DNA of 12,990 nucleotides, taken from Bacteroidales bacterium. Its GTDB lineage: Bacteria > Bacteroidota > Bacteroidia > Bacteroidales > UBA3663. The translations under genes were made by a program, and so were the position numbers. The notes beneath the pieces are model-generated. The model was not told the DNA's origin, searched no databases, and saw nothing but the letters and a program-made list of their open reading frames with translations. The stretch lies in assembly GCA_017632695.1 (NCBI GenBank), contig JAGBQS010000143.1, forward strand, positions 1 to 12,990, given 5' to 3'. Shown here in pieces: positions 1 through 6,596 of this stretch (positions within the stretch are counted from its first letter, which is position 1; the number at the start of each line of letters is the position of its first letter).

Positions 1-1180
1 TACCAACGTAGGACAGGGTCTGCCTTTGTGGTTGCCGAAGGGCGCTGCTCTCCGCAACCGCCTGCAGGAGTATCTGACCCAGATCCAGAAGCGCTACGGC
101 TATGTACAGGTTATTACCCCGAATATCGGTAACAAGAACCTCTATGTCACTTCAGGTCACTGGGCAAAGTACGGCAAGGATTCGTTCCAGCCGATCTCTA
201 CGCCGGATCCGGACGAGCTTTACATGCTCAAGCCGATGAACTGTCCTCACCACTGTGAGATCTATAAGACTTCGCCTCGCTCATACCGTGATTTGCCATT
301 GCGCCTGGCAGAGTTCGGAACGGTTTACCGTTATGAGCAGACAGGTGAGCTGCACGGTTTGACCCGCGTTCGCTGCTTCACCCAGGACGATGCACACCTC
401 TTCTGCCGTCCGGATCAGGTGAAGGAAGAGTTCCTGAAGATTATCGATATCATCATGATCATCTTCAAGGCACTCGATTTCCAGCAGTATGAGGCTCAGA
501 TTTCCTTGCGTGACAAGGTTAACCGCGAGAAGTATATCGGTAGCGAGGAAAACTGGCAGAAGGCCGAGGCAGCCATCATCGATGCCTGCAAGGAGAAGAA
601 CCTGCCTGCTCACATCGAGTACGGCGAGGCAGCATTCTATGGTCCTAAGCTCGACTTTATGGTTAAGGATGCCATCGGACGTCGCTGGCAGCTGGGTACC
701 ATTCAGGTTGATTACAACCTGCCGGAGCGTTTCCAGCTTGAATATACGGGTGCCGACAACCAGAAGCACCGTCCGGTGATGATTCACCGTGCGCCGTTCG
801 GTTCATTGGAGCGTTTCGTGGCCGTACTGCTTGAGAATACTGCCGGTAAGCTGCCGCTTTGGCTGGCTCCCGATCAGGTTGCCATCCTGCCTATTTCGGA
901 GCGATTCAACGAATATGCCGAGCAGGTTAAGCAGACCCTTGAGCAGCAGGATATCCGCGCCTATGTGGATGACCGCAACGAGAAGATCGGACGCAAGATC
1001 CGCGACAACGAATTGAAGAAGGTTCCTTACATGCTCATCGTGGGCGAGAAGGAACAGGCTGAGGGCAAAGTCAGCATCCGTAAGCAGGGTGGCGGCGAAG
1101 GCGGACAGCTTCCTGTCAGCGAGTTTGCAGCCGGTGTTGTGGCCGAAGTGAAGTCGCAGATCGAGCACTCAAGTTATTAA
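1..1180 (+). CDS. thrS: Threonyl-tRNA synthetase, 3' part (5' end outside window)
   Basis: Ligates threonine to tRNA-Thr in the cytoplasm, a class II aminoacyl-tRNA synthetase. The reading frame is open from base 2, so the gene enters from the left and 392 residues are visible; the N-terminal TGS and editing domains lie outside. Visible are GLPLWLPKGA at the start of the catalytic core, MNCPHHC (nt 236-256) with the expected zinc-binding Cys, motif 2 with FGTVYRYE and LHGLTRVR (nt 302-375), TQDDAH, and motif 3 HRAPFGSLERF (from nt 785) with the expected zinc-binding His. From about nt 850 the C-terminal anticodon-binding domain follows (WLAPDQVAILPI ... YMLIVGEKE). The usual RVRGFTQDD is RVRCFTQDD here; this position varies in the family. 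thrS next to infC-rpmI-rplT is a common bacterial arrangement. I see no clear rightward terminator after it, so read-through into infC is possible. Identification is certain. Confidence 0.98.
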   Translation, partial: TNVGQGLPLWLPKGAALRNRLQEYLTQIQKRYGYVQVITPNIGNKNLYVTSGHWAKYGKDSFQPISTPDPDELYMLKPMNCPHHCEIYKTSPRSYRDLPLRLAEFGTVYRYEQTGELHGLTRVRCFTQDDAHLFCRPDQVKEEFLKIIDIIMIIFKALDFQQYEAQISLRDKVNREKYIGSEENWQKAEAAIIDACKEKNLPAHIEYGEAAFYGPKLDFMVKDAIGRRWQLGTIQVDYNLPERFQLEYTGADNQKHRPVMIHRAPFGSLERFVAVLLENTAGKLPLWLAPDQVAILPISERFNEYAEQVKQTLEQQDIRAYVDDRNEKIGRKIRDNELKKVPYMLIVGEKEQAEGKVSIRKQGGGEGGQLPVSEFAAGVVAEVKSQIEHSSY

Positions 1181-1207
1181 CTTTTTGCCGATTAGACATT
1201 AAAAAAT

Positions 1208-1239
1208 GCAAGTTTGGCGTGCAAAAGTGCCAAACTTGC
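1208..1239 (-). terminator. Perfect 11-bp hairpin after thrS, T-tract on the minus strand
   Basis: Arms 1208-1218 (GCAAGTTTGGC) and 1229-1239 pair without mismatch around a 10-nt loop. On the plus strand the stem is followed by AAAAAA. On the minus strand it is followed by TTTTTT (complement of 1201-1206), so the classical terminator orientation is leftward, although both neighbouring genes read rightward. It may stop antisense transcription entering thrS, or only process the thrS 3' end. The hairpin is seen directly; the role is inferred. Confidence 0.5.
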
Positions 1240-1249
1240 TAAAAAATAC

Positions 1250-1302
1250 GGAGTTTTTTGCAGATTTTAGACTTATTTTGGTTTAGGATTGCAAAAAACT
1301 CC
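1250..1302. repeat. Perfect 13-bp inverted repeat framing the infC promoter
   Basis: Left arm 1250-1262 (GGAGTTTTTTGCA) and right arm 1290-1302 are exact reverse complements separated by 27 nt. The right arm lies just upstream of the promoter -7 box and the spacer holds the candidate -33 element. It could be an operator for a dimeric protein, or the trace of a back-to-back promoter pair, since the outward side of the left arm reads TATTTTTT on the minus strand. Symmetry is observed; function is unknown. Confidence 0.6.
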
Positions 1303-1311
1303 TTATCTTTG
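1277..1311 (+). promoter_or_regulatory. Promoter of infC-rpmI-rplT (Bacteroidota type)
   Basis: The -7 box TATCTTTG at 1304-1311 matches the Bacteroidota consensus TAnnTTTG exactly and continues as CACC. A TTTG at 1277-1280 is a candidate -33 element, though its 23-nt spacing is slightly long. Transcription would begin near 1317-1320, giving a leader of about 70 nt before infC. The same TATCTTTGCAC string precedes the transporter gene and the phosphohexomutase gene. Confidence 0.75.
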
Positions 1312-1334
1312 CACCCGATTTGGAGGCTGCAACT

Positions 1335-1361
1335 ATGGCAGGTAGCAAATCACATTATTAA
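1335..1361 (+). other. Possible 8-codon leader ORF before infC
   Basis: GGAGG at 1322-1326 sits 8 nt before ATG at 1335, which opens an 8-codon frame (MAGSKSHY) ending in TAA at 1359-1361, 25 nt before the infC start and in a different frame. A strong Shine-Dalgarno site is unusual in this phylum, where the large genes in this window lack one. It could be a translated leader tuning IF3 synthesis, or chance. Confidence 0.25.
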
Positions 1362-1386
1362 TATTATATACTCAGCTATTTAGTTA

Positions 1387-2040
1387 ATGGCATTTACTCC
1401 TCACGGAAACGGCGGTTACCGTCCAAAACCATCACCGGCTCCTAACCAGCAGAACAACAAGGGGCAGCAGCGTCCGGCTGCAACAAACAATAACAACAAA
1501 GATCAGCACCGTATTAACGAGGCCATTCGTGGTGTCAAGGAAGTGCGTCTGGTTGGTGATAACGTAGAGATGGGTATTTATACCATCCAGGAGGCAATGA
1601 GTATTGCTGAAGAGCAGGAACTTGACCTGGTGGAAATCAGCCCTACGGCCGTGCCACCGGTCTGCAAGGTGATGGATTATCAGAAGTTCTGTTACCAGCA
1701 GAAGAAAAAGGCTAAGGAAGCCAAAGCCAACAGCGCCAAGATGGTAGTCAAGGAGATCCGCTTCGGTCCTCAGACCGATGATCACGACTACGAGTTCAAG
1801 TTGCGTCATGCCAAGGAATTCCTGCAGGAAGGCTCGAAGGTGAAAGCCTATGTGTTCTTCAAGGGCCGTCAGATTGTGTTCAAGGATCAGGGTCTTACCC
1901 TGTTGGCACGCTTTGCCAACGATCTGGAGAATTACGGCAAGCCGGACAGTTTCCCGCCGGTACTGGAAGGCAAGCGCATGATTCTGATGATGTCGCCGAA
2001 GTCCGGCAGTTCGAAGAAGAGCGACAAGCCGGCTGAATAA
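1387..2040 (+). CDS. infC: Translation initiation factor IF-3
   Basis: IF3 binds the 30S subunit, prevents premature 50S joining and checks start-codon and initiator-tRNA pairing. The 217-aa product has the IF3 N-terminal domain at about residues 40-110 (HRINEAIRGVKEVRLVGDN, LDLVEISP, PPVCKVMDYQKF) and the C-terminal domain at about 118-204 (KEIRFGPQTDDHDYEFKLRH, VKAYVFFKGR, LEGKRM). The first 39 residues are an extension rich in Asn, Gln and Pro, and the last dozen or so are a Ser/Lys tail, so the protein exceeds the usual length of about 175-180 aa. ATG at 1387 is taken as the start because an in-frame TAG lies two codons upstream. It is first in the infC-rpmI-rplT operon, with a dedicated promoter at 1304-1311. 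Enteric infC uses AUU for autoregulation; here the start is a plain ATG. Identification is certain. Confidence 0.98.
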   Translation: MAFTPHGNGGYRPKPSPAPNQQNNKGQQRPAATNNNNKDQHRINEAIRGVKEVRLVGDNVEMGIYTIQEAMSIAEEQELDLVEISPTAVPPVCKVMDYQKFCYQQKKKAKEAKANSAKMVVKEIRFGPQTDDHDYEFKLRHAKEFLQEGSKVKAYVFFKGRQIVFKDQGLTLLARFANDLENYGKPDSFPPVLEGKRMILMMSPKSGSSKKSDKPAE

Positions 2041-2050
2041 AATGCAAAAA

Positions 2051-2072
2051 TGTAGGGAGGTGACTCCCGACA
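2051..2072 (+). promoter_or_regulatory. RNA hairpin with GTGA tetraloop between infC and rpmI
   Basis: GGGAG (2055-2059) pairs with CTCCC (2064-2068) around the GNRA-type loop GTGA. TGT (2051-2053) pairs with ACA (2070-2072) across one A/G mismatch. It lies 11 nt after the infC stop and about 33 nt before rpmI. No T-tract follows, so it is not a terminator. It may be a processing or ribosomal-protein-binding site; autoregulation of this operon by L20 is known in other bacteria, but I cannot show that this structure is its target. Confidence 0.45.
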
Positions 2073-2105
2073 GAATAGATAAACAAACATTAATTATTAA
2101 CAAAA

Positions 2106-2303
2106 ATGCCAAAAGTTAAGACTAACTCCGGTGCTAAGAAGCGCTTTGCGCTCACCGGATCAGGAAAGATCAAGAGAAAGCATGCTTACAAGAGCCACAT
2201 CTTGACCAAGAAGACCAAAAAGCAGAAGAGAAACCTTGGTAAGTTCTCTATTCTCGACAACGCTAACAAGACTAACGTTCGCGAGATGCTCTGCCTGAAG
2301 TAA
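2106..2303 (+). CDS. rpmI: 50S ribosomal protein L35
   Basis: Small basic protein of the large ribosomal subunit. The 65 residues match the usual length of about 64-66 and the family pattern: it starts MPKVKTNSGAKKRFALTGSG, has a Lys/Arg-rich middle (KIKRKHAYKSHIL, KKTKKQKRNL) and ends near the typical REMLCLK. It follows infC by 65 nt and precedes rplT by 114 nt, the order conserved in many bacteria. There is no clear promoter of its own; expression should come from the infC promoter. The start is preceded by an A-rich stretch (AACAAAA) rather than a Shine-Dalgarno site, as is usual in Bacteroidota. Identification is certain. Confidence 0.98.
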   Translation: MPKVKTNSGAKKRFALTGSGKIKRKHAYKSHILTKKTKKQKRNLGKFSILDNANKTNVREMLCLK

Positions 2304-2374
2304 TCTTGGGTGAGACTCAACTCCAAAAAACAAGTTTTTCAAAAAGATCTATTAACAAAACAACCGTTTTAAGT

Positions 2375-2389
2375 ACTGCCTTGTGCAGT
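2375..2389 (+). promoter_or_regulatory. Small hairpin in the rpmI-rplT spacer
   Basis: ACTGC (2375-2379) pairs with GCAGT (2385-2389) around a CTTGT loop. Outer elements could extend it imperfectly: CCG near 2363 with CGG near 2392, and flanking AAC/GTT. The 114-nt spacer is long for two co-transcribed ribosomal protein genes, which makes a regulatory leader for rplT plausible. Only the small stem is directly supported. Confidence 0.3.
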
Positions 2390-2417
2390 CACGGCGTTTA
2401 AAAAAACTTTTAGAACT

Positions 2418-2765
2418 ATGCCACGTTCGGTAAATCACGTAGCGTCACGTGAAAGACGCAAGAAGATTCTCCACCTCACAAGAGGTTACATTGGTGCCCG
2501 CAAGAATGTGTGGACCGTTGCTAAGAATACCTGGGAGAAGGGTTTGACTTATGCATTCCGCGATCGTCGTAACAACAAGCGCAACTTCCGCGCTCTCTGG
2601 ATTGTCCGTATCAATGCCGCTGCCCGTTTGGAGGGCCTGAGCTATTCTAAGCTCATGGGTCTGCTTCATGCAAACGGTATCGATATCAACCGCAAGGTCC
2701 TCGCTGACCTCGGTATGAATCACCCGGAGGCCTTTAAGGCAATCGTCGATAAGGTTAAGAAGTAA
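2418..2765 (+). CDS. rplT: 50S ribosomal protein L20
   Basis: Binds 23S rRNA early in assembly of the large subunit and in several bacteria also represses its own operon. The 115-aa product has the family's usual length. It shows the basic N-terminal extension (MPRSVNHVASRERRKKILHL), the GYIGARKN stretch, the RDRRNNKRNFRALWI helix (around residues 48-62), RINAAAR and the C-terminal globular part (SYSKLMGLLHANGIDINRKVLADL). It is last in infC-rpmI-rplT and is followed 16 nt later by a strong intrinsic terminator. Identification is certain. Confidence 0.98.
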   Translation: MPRSVNHVASRERRKKILHLTRGYIGARKNVWTVAKNTWEKGLTYAFRDRRNNKRNFRALWIVRINAAARLEGLSYSKLMGLLHANGIDINRKVLADLGMNHPEAFKAIVDKVKK

Positions 2766-2781
2766 TTCTTGACACTCCTTG

Positions 2782-2815
2782 AGACGCGAACCCCAAAACG
2801 GGGAACGCGTCTTTT
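2782..2815 (+). terminator. Intrinsic terminator of infC-rpmI-rplT
   Basis: AGACGCG (2782-2788) pairs with CGCGTCT (2806-2812); inside, CCCC (2791-2794) pairs with GGGG (2800-2803) around AAAAC, with an AA/AA internal loop between the two helices. A T-run follows at 2812-2815. Position and orientation fit the end of the ribosomal protein operon. Confidence 0.85.
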
Positions 2816-2826
2816 GGCTTTATTAT

Positions 2827-2834
2827 CCCCCCCC
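2827..2834. repeat. Run of eight C residues upstream of the receptor gene
   Basis: Eight consecutive C at 2827-2834, about 72 nt before the receptor start codon and just after the operon terminator. Homopolymers of this length are prone to slippage, and upstream of a surface protein gene they can change promoter spacing. No promoter box could be placed around it, so a switching role is only a possibility. Confidence 0.5.
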
Positions 2835-2906
2835 AAAAACACATCATACCATTTCAGGGAGTTATCTCAAACGAGTTCTTTTTATCAATACTAACTTGCT
2901 TTCTTT

Positions 2907-5900
2907 ATGAAAAAGTTTTTAGTGCTTTTTTGTTTGGTGTTCGTTGCTGCCTTTTCAGCAATGGCACAGATTACGACTGCTTCGTTAAGCGGTAAGATTA
3001 CCGACGATCAGAACGAAGACGTTTTTGGCGCAACCGTTGTGGCTATACACCAGCCATCTGGAACCACCTACGGAACCGTCACCAATGCCAGTGGACGTTA
3101 TGTCATTTCGGGCATGCGTGCCGGTGGTCCTTATTCCATCCGCGTGTCGTTCGTGGGATATCAGACGGTGGTCTTCGAGAATGTAAACATTCCGCTGGGT
3201 GAGAATCTGGTGCAGGATGCATGGATTGTGCCAAGCTCAGATGTTCTCGACGAGGTAGTTGTAGTAGGTCAGGCCAATCAAGGCATGCGTGCAGACCGTG
3301 CCGGTGCAGGTACGCATATCGCAGCTACCCAGATAGCAGCCTTGCCAACGGTAAGCCGTTCCATGAACGATATCATGCGCATGACTCCTCAGGGAGCCAA
3401 TACCGGAAACGGTTTTGCAGTGGGTGGCGGTAACTTCCGCCAGTCGTTTGTGACCGTCGACGGTGCCGCCTTCAACAATGCCTTCGGTATCGGTAGCAAC
3501 TTGCCGGCCAACGGAGCACCTATTTCGCTCGATGCTCTCGATCAGATTGCCGTAAGCGTTACTCCTTTCGATGTCCGTCAGTCGGGCTTTACGGGAGGTT
3601 CTATCAATGCGGTAACCAAGTCGGGTACCAACAGCTATAAGGCATCGGCTTATATCTACACAAACAACGTGCACCTGAAGGGTGATCATGTAGGAGACTA
3701 CAAGCTTACCCGCAACCGTTCGAACAAGACCACTTACGGTGTCAGCGTGGGCGGTCCGATCATCAAGAACAAACTGTTCTTCTTCGTTAACGGCGAATAT
3801 GAGGACAATGTTTCGGCTGGTCCTGCAGGTACAGCGCGTGCCAATACCACCGACGAGTGGAAACTCTCTTCCGGTACGGTACACCGTCCGACGGTTGCCA
3901 AGATGGACGAGATCGCCTCTTATCTGAAAAATACTTACGGCTACAACCCGGGCCGTTATCAGGGTTATTCGCTGGAGACTCCTGCCTATCGTATTCTGGC
4001 GCGTTTGGACTGGAATATCAACGAGAACAACAAGCTGAATGTCCGCTTCTCGGCTACACATACCAAAGACTCTAACAATCCTTCGGGTTCTACCAGCCCG
4101 CTTACTGCCAACACCATTTATCCGGGCGGTACCGATCTCGAAGGCGTGGTTTATAGCCGTAACAACAACCGCCTTTCAAATGCTGCCCTTTATTTCGAGA
4201 GTTCGCGCTATTATCAGGAGCGCAACTTCACTTCGGTAGCTGCTGAATGGAACTCCAAGTGGGGAGAGGTAAACAATGCCCTGCGTGCCACCTATTCCTA
4301 TCAGGAAGAGCCTCGTTCGTATGAGGGCAGTAAGTTCCCGACGGTCGATATCCTTGAGGGCGGAGCCCTTTATACTTCGTTCGGTCCGGATCCGTTTACC
4401 GAGGGTAACCTCCGCGAGGTTAAGACTTTCGTAGTAACTGATGAGGTTACCTGGGCTGCCGGTGTACATAATTTCCTGGCCGGTCTGCAGTTTGAGACCA
4501 ACAAGGCTGCCAACGGCTTTGCACAGGCTGCCAACGGTTACTATGTGTTCTCGTCGTGGAACGATTTCGAAACCGGAGCCAAGCCTGCCGCTTACGGTGT
4601 AACCTATAAGCTGAACTCCGACGGGTCTGTCGGTTTCTTCACTTCAGAGATGACGCACCAGCAGTATTCGGCTTATGTGCAGGATCAGATGAATCTGACC
4701 GACAACTTCAAGCTTACAGCCGGCTTGCGTATGGAAGCAACTGCCTATCCGTCGCTTTCAGATAACTTCAATTCGGCTTTTGCCAACCTGAAATGGCGTG
4801 GAGGCAACGGCAGTTACGATGCCGACGATAACTTCAGGCAGTACAGCACCGATCAGTTACCCGATACCAAGATCAGCGTTTCACCACGTCTGGGCTTCAA
4901 CTGGGATATTACCGGCGACCGTAAGTATGTGCTTCGCGGCGGTACCGGATACTTTGTCGGACGTCTGCCTTTCGTATGGCTTGTGTCGGCTGTCGGCAAT
5001 TCAAACTGCGGTCAGCTCCAGTATTATTACAATACCCAGTCGGCAGCTACCTATGGTCAGCCTGACTTCTCTACCAGCATTACCGATCAGATCGGTCAGT
5101 TGGATGCAGCGCTGTCAACTTACTCAAGTGATCACAATGTGGCACCTCAGTCGCCGACCGTTATCGACAAGGATCTGAAGATGCCTGCTGCCTGGAAGTC
5201 TTCGTTGGCTTTCGATGTCAAGCTGCCTGCTCAGATTGATGCCAGCGTAGAGGGTATCTACAGCCGCGACTTCAATCCGGCCGTAGTAACCAACGAGAAT
5301 TACTACTGGGACGGTTCCAATCAGGTTGAGATTGTGCCTGGCGACTTCCGTCGTGTGTATAAGACAGTTAATAACAGCAACAATGCCTATCTGATTACCA
5401 ATGCCGGTAACAAGGCTTACTATTACAGCATCACTGCCAGCCTGGCCAAGAAGTTCGACTTCGGTCTGGATGCCAAGATTGCCTATACTTTCTCGAAGGC
5501 CAAGTCTTATGGCGACGGTATCGGCGATCAGGTTACTTCGGCTTACAAGACCAACCGTTATTCTGTTAACAGTATGAATGATCTGGAGACCGGCTACGGT
5601 ACTTATGTGGCTCCGAACCGTATCATTGCCAGTGTCAACTATCAGAAGGATTACGGCAAGTTCTTCGGTACGGCTGTGTCGCTGGTATGGGAAGGTATGA
5701 ATGCCGGTTCTGTTGCCGGTTATCAGTATGCACGCTATTCGTATGTATGGAACGGTAATTCGATTGCCGGCGACGGCGGTTCGAACAGCCTGCTCTATAT
5801 CCCGGCATCGCGTGAAGAACTGGATAGCTGGAACTTCGTGAACCAGACTCTCGGTACCGAAACCTATACTGCCGATCAGCAGCGCGACGACTTCTGGGCT

Positions 5901-6266
5901 TACATCAACCAGGATGATTACCTGAAGGACCGTAAGGGTAAATATACCGAGCGTGGCGGTGCCATCATGCCTTGGCGCAACCAGTTCGATTTCCGCCTGA
6001 CCCAGAACTTCTACCTGCCACAGCACAATGGTAAGAAGCACACTTTACAGCTGGGTCTCGACATCGAGAACGTCGGCAACCTGCTTAACCACGATTGGGG
6101 CGTTTACAAGCAGGTACGCACCATGACCCTGTTGTCTGGATCTCAGTCTAAAGGTATCACGTTTGCCACCGACGGTAAGGAACGTCTGACTAAGACCTAT
6201 ACCGACCGTACGACGTTCAACTCTACCTACTCGATGCAGTTCAGCGTCCGCTATATCTTCGAATAA
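2907..6266 (+). CDS. TonB-dependent outer membrane receptor, Oar-like
   Basis: Predicted 1119-aa outer-membrane beta-barrel that takes up or handles a ligand using energy from TonB. Residues 1-20 are a signal peptide (KK, hydrophobic core, AMA before Q21). Residues about 22-105 form a carboxypeptidase-regulatory-like beta-sandwich (LSGKITDDQNEDVFGATV, GRYVISGMRAGGPY, VGYQT). DEVVVVG (115-121) is the usual motif before the plug in this phylum. The plug runs to about 245 and contains GGGNFRQSFVTVDG, FDVRQSGFTGGSINAVTKSGTN; this last stretch is typical of Oar-like receptors rather than SusC. The rest is a barrel rich in alternating aromatic strands, ending QFSVRYIFE, not quite a terminal aromatic residue. 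No SusD-like lipoprotein follows; two terminators close the gene, so it appears monocistronic. The substrate cannot be told from sequence. I found no convincing promoter box. Family assignment is firm. Confidence 0.93.
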   Translation: MKKFLVLFCLVFVAAFSAMAQITTASLSGKITDDQNEDVFGATVVAIHQPSGTTYGTVTNASGRYVISGMRAGGPYSIRVSFVGYQTVVFENVNIPLGENLVQDAWIVPSSDVLDEVVVVGQANQGMRADRAGAGTHIAATQIAALPTVSRSMNDIMRMTPQGANTGNGFAVGGGNFRQSFVTVDGAAFNNAFGIGSNLPANGAPISLDALDQIAVSVTPFDVRQSGFTGGSINAVTKSGTNSYKASAYIYTNNVHLKGDHVGDYKLTRNRSNKTTYGVSVGGPIIKNKLFFFVNGEYEDNVSAGPAGTARANTTDEWKLSSGTVHRPTVAKMDEIASYLKNTYGYNPGRYQGYSLETPAYRILARLDWNINENNKLNVRFSATHTKDSNNPSGSTSPLTANTIYPGGTDLEGVVYSRNNNRLSNAALYFESSRYYQERNFTSVAAEWNSKWGEVNNALRATYSYQEEPRSYEGSKFPTVDILEGGALYTSFGPDPFTEGNLREVKTFVVTDEVTWAAGVHNFLAGLQFETNKAANGFAQAANGYYVFSSWNDFETGAKPAAYGVTYKLNSDGSVGFFTSEMTHQQYSAYVQDQMNLTDNFKLTAGLRMEATAYPSLSDNFNSAFANLKWRGGNGSYDADDNFRQYSTDQLPDTKISVSPRLGFNWDITGDRKYVLRGGTGYFVGRLPFVWLVSAVGNSNCGQLQYYYNTQSAATYGQPDFSTSITDQIGQLDAALSTYSSDHNVAPQSPTVIDKDLKMPAAWKSSLAFDVKLPAQIDASVEGIYSRDFNPAVVTNENYYWDGSNQVEIVPGDFRRVYKTVNNSNNAYLITNAGNKAYYYSITASLAKKFDFGLDAKIAYTFSKAKSYGDGIGDQVTSAYKTNRYSVNSMNDLETGYGTYVAPNRIIASVNYQKDYGKFFGTAVSLVWEGMNAGSVAGYQYARYSYVWNGNSIAGDGGSNSLLYIPASREELDSWNFVNQTLGTETYTADQQRDDFWAYINQDDYLKDRKGKYTERGGAIMPWRNQFDFRLTQNFYLPQHNGKKHTLQLGLDIENVGNLLNHDWGVYKQVRTMTLLSGSQSKGITFATDGKERLTKTYTDRTTFNSTYSMQFSVRYIFE

Positions 6267-6290
6267 TCCGTTTGGATGAAAATATAAAAG

Positions 6291-6328
6291 GACCGGACTT
6301 CCAATTTGCTGGAGGTCCGGTCTTTTTG
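6291..6328 (+). terminator. First terminator after the TonB-dependent receptor
   Basis: Arms 6292-6304 and 6311-6323 pair over 13 bp with one G-U wobble (GACCGGACTTCCA against TGGAGGTCCGGTC), with a 6-nt loop, then TTTTT at 6324-6328. It starts 25 nt after the stop codon: a textbook rightward intrinsic terminator. Confidence 0.92.
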
Positions 6329-6337
6329 TATATGCTG

Positions 6338-6367
6338 ATCCGACGGAAGGAAGGTCGGATTCTTTTT
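6338..6367 (+). terminator. Second, tandem terminator after the receptor
   Basis: GATCCGAC (6338-6345) pairs with GTCGGATC (6355-6362) around GGAAGGAAG, followed by TTTTT at 6363-6367. Two terminators in series suggest strong insulation from the convergent operon ending at 6597. Confidence 0.8.
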
Positions 6368-6372
6368 ACCAG

Positions 6373-6577
6373 GTTTCGAAAACTGCGGAACTTACTATAA
6401 AAAATTATAGTTCATTCAGAAATTTTCGAAAGCAACTAAAAAATTTTATAGTTCGTTTCGAAAAGTTCGGGGGGAACCAAAAAAGATTATAGTTCGTTCA
6501 GACATTTTCGAAAACATGCATAAAAAATTATAGTATGTTTCGCAAATTGCAGAACATACTATTAAGGATTGTATTTC
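6373..6577. repeat. 82-bp tandem repeat, 2.5 copies, each of two 41-bp halves
   Basis: GTTTCG recurs at 6373, 6455 and 6537, exactly 82 bp apart, and TATAG recurs at 6406, 6447, 6488 and 6529, exactly 41 bp apart. Copies are 6373-6454, 6455-6536 and a partial 6537-6577. By hand count the first two agree at about 61 of 82 positions, and the partial agrees with the first at about 32 of 41. Common elements are TTTCGAAA, an A6 run, TTATAGTTCGTT and facing GAAC/GTTC words that make short hairpins. This fills the otherwise gene-free 330 bp between the two convergent genes. The family is not one I recognise. Confidence 0.85.
6522..6562 (-). terminator. Terminator of the transporter-porin-kinase operon
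   Basis: On the minus strand ATAGTATGTT (6562-6553) pairs perfectly with AACATACTAT (6539-6530) across a 13-nt loop. It is followed by AA and then TTTTTT (complement of 6522-6527). It begins 34 nt after the kinase stop codon and is built from the last copy of the 82-bp repeat. Confidence 0.75.
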
Positions 6578-6596
6578 AAAAAACGCAGGGCAAGTG

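Noticed and set aside
2893..2898. Receptor promoter box (TAACTTG near 2893)
   Set aside because: It lacks one T of TAnnTTTG and lies so close to the ATG that no leader would remain.
3237..4061. 274-aa open frame on the minus strand inside the receptor gene
   Set aside because: It is the antisense shadow of a certain receptor gene; its translation has no recognisable domain and no start context.
5124..6041. 305-aa open frame on the minus strand inside the receptor gene
   Set aside because: Same reason: the plus-strand frame is a well-supported beta-barrel, and the antisense product looks like low-complexity shadow sequence.
6346..6356. Shared GGAAGGAAGGT between the terminator loop and 12545-12577 as a dispersed repeat
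   Set aside because: Eleven simple purine-rich bases can recur by chance and no flanking similarity was found.
6373..6577. CRISPR array
   Set aside because: The repeats are only about 75 percent identical, directly abutting without unique spacers, and no cas genes are near.
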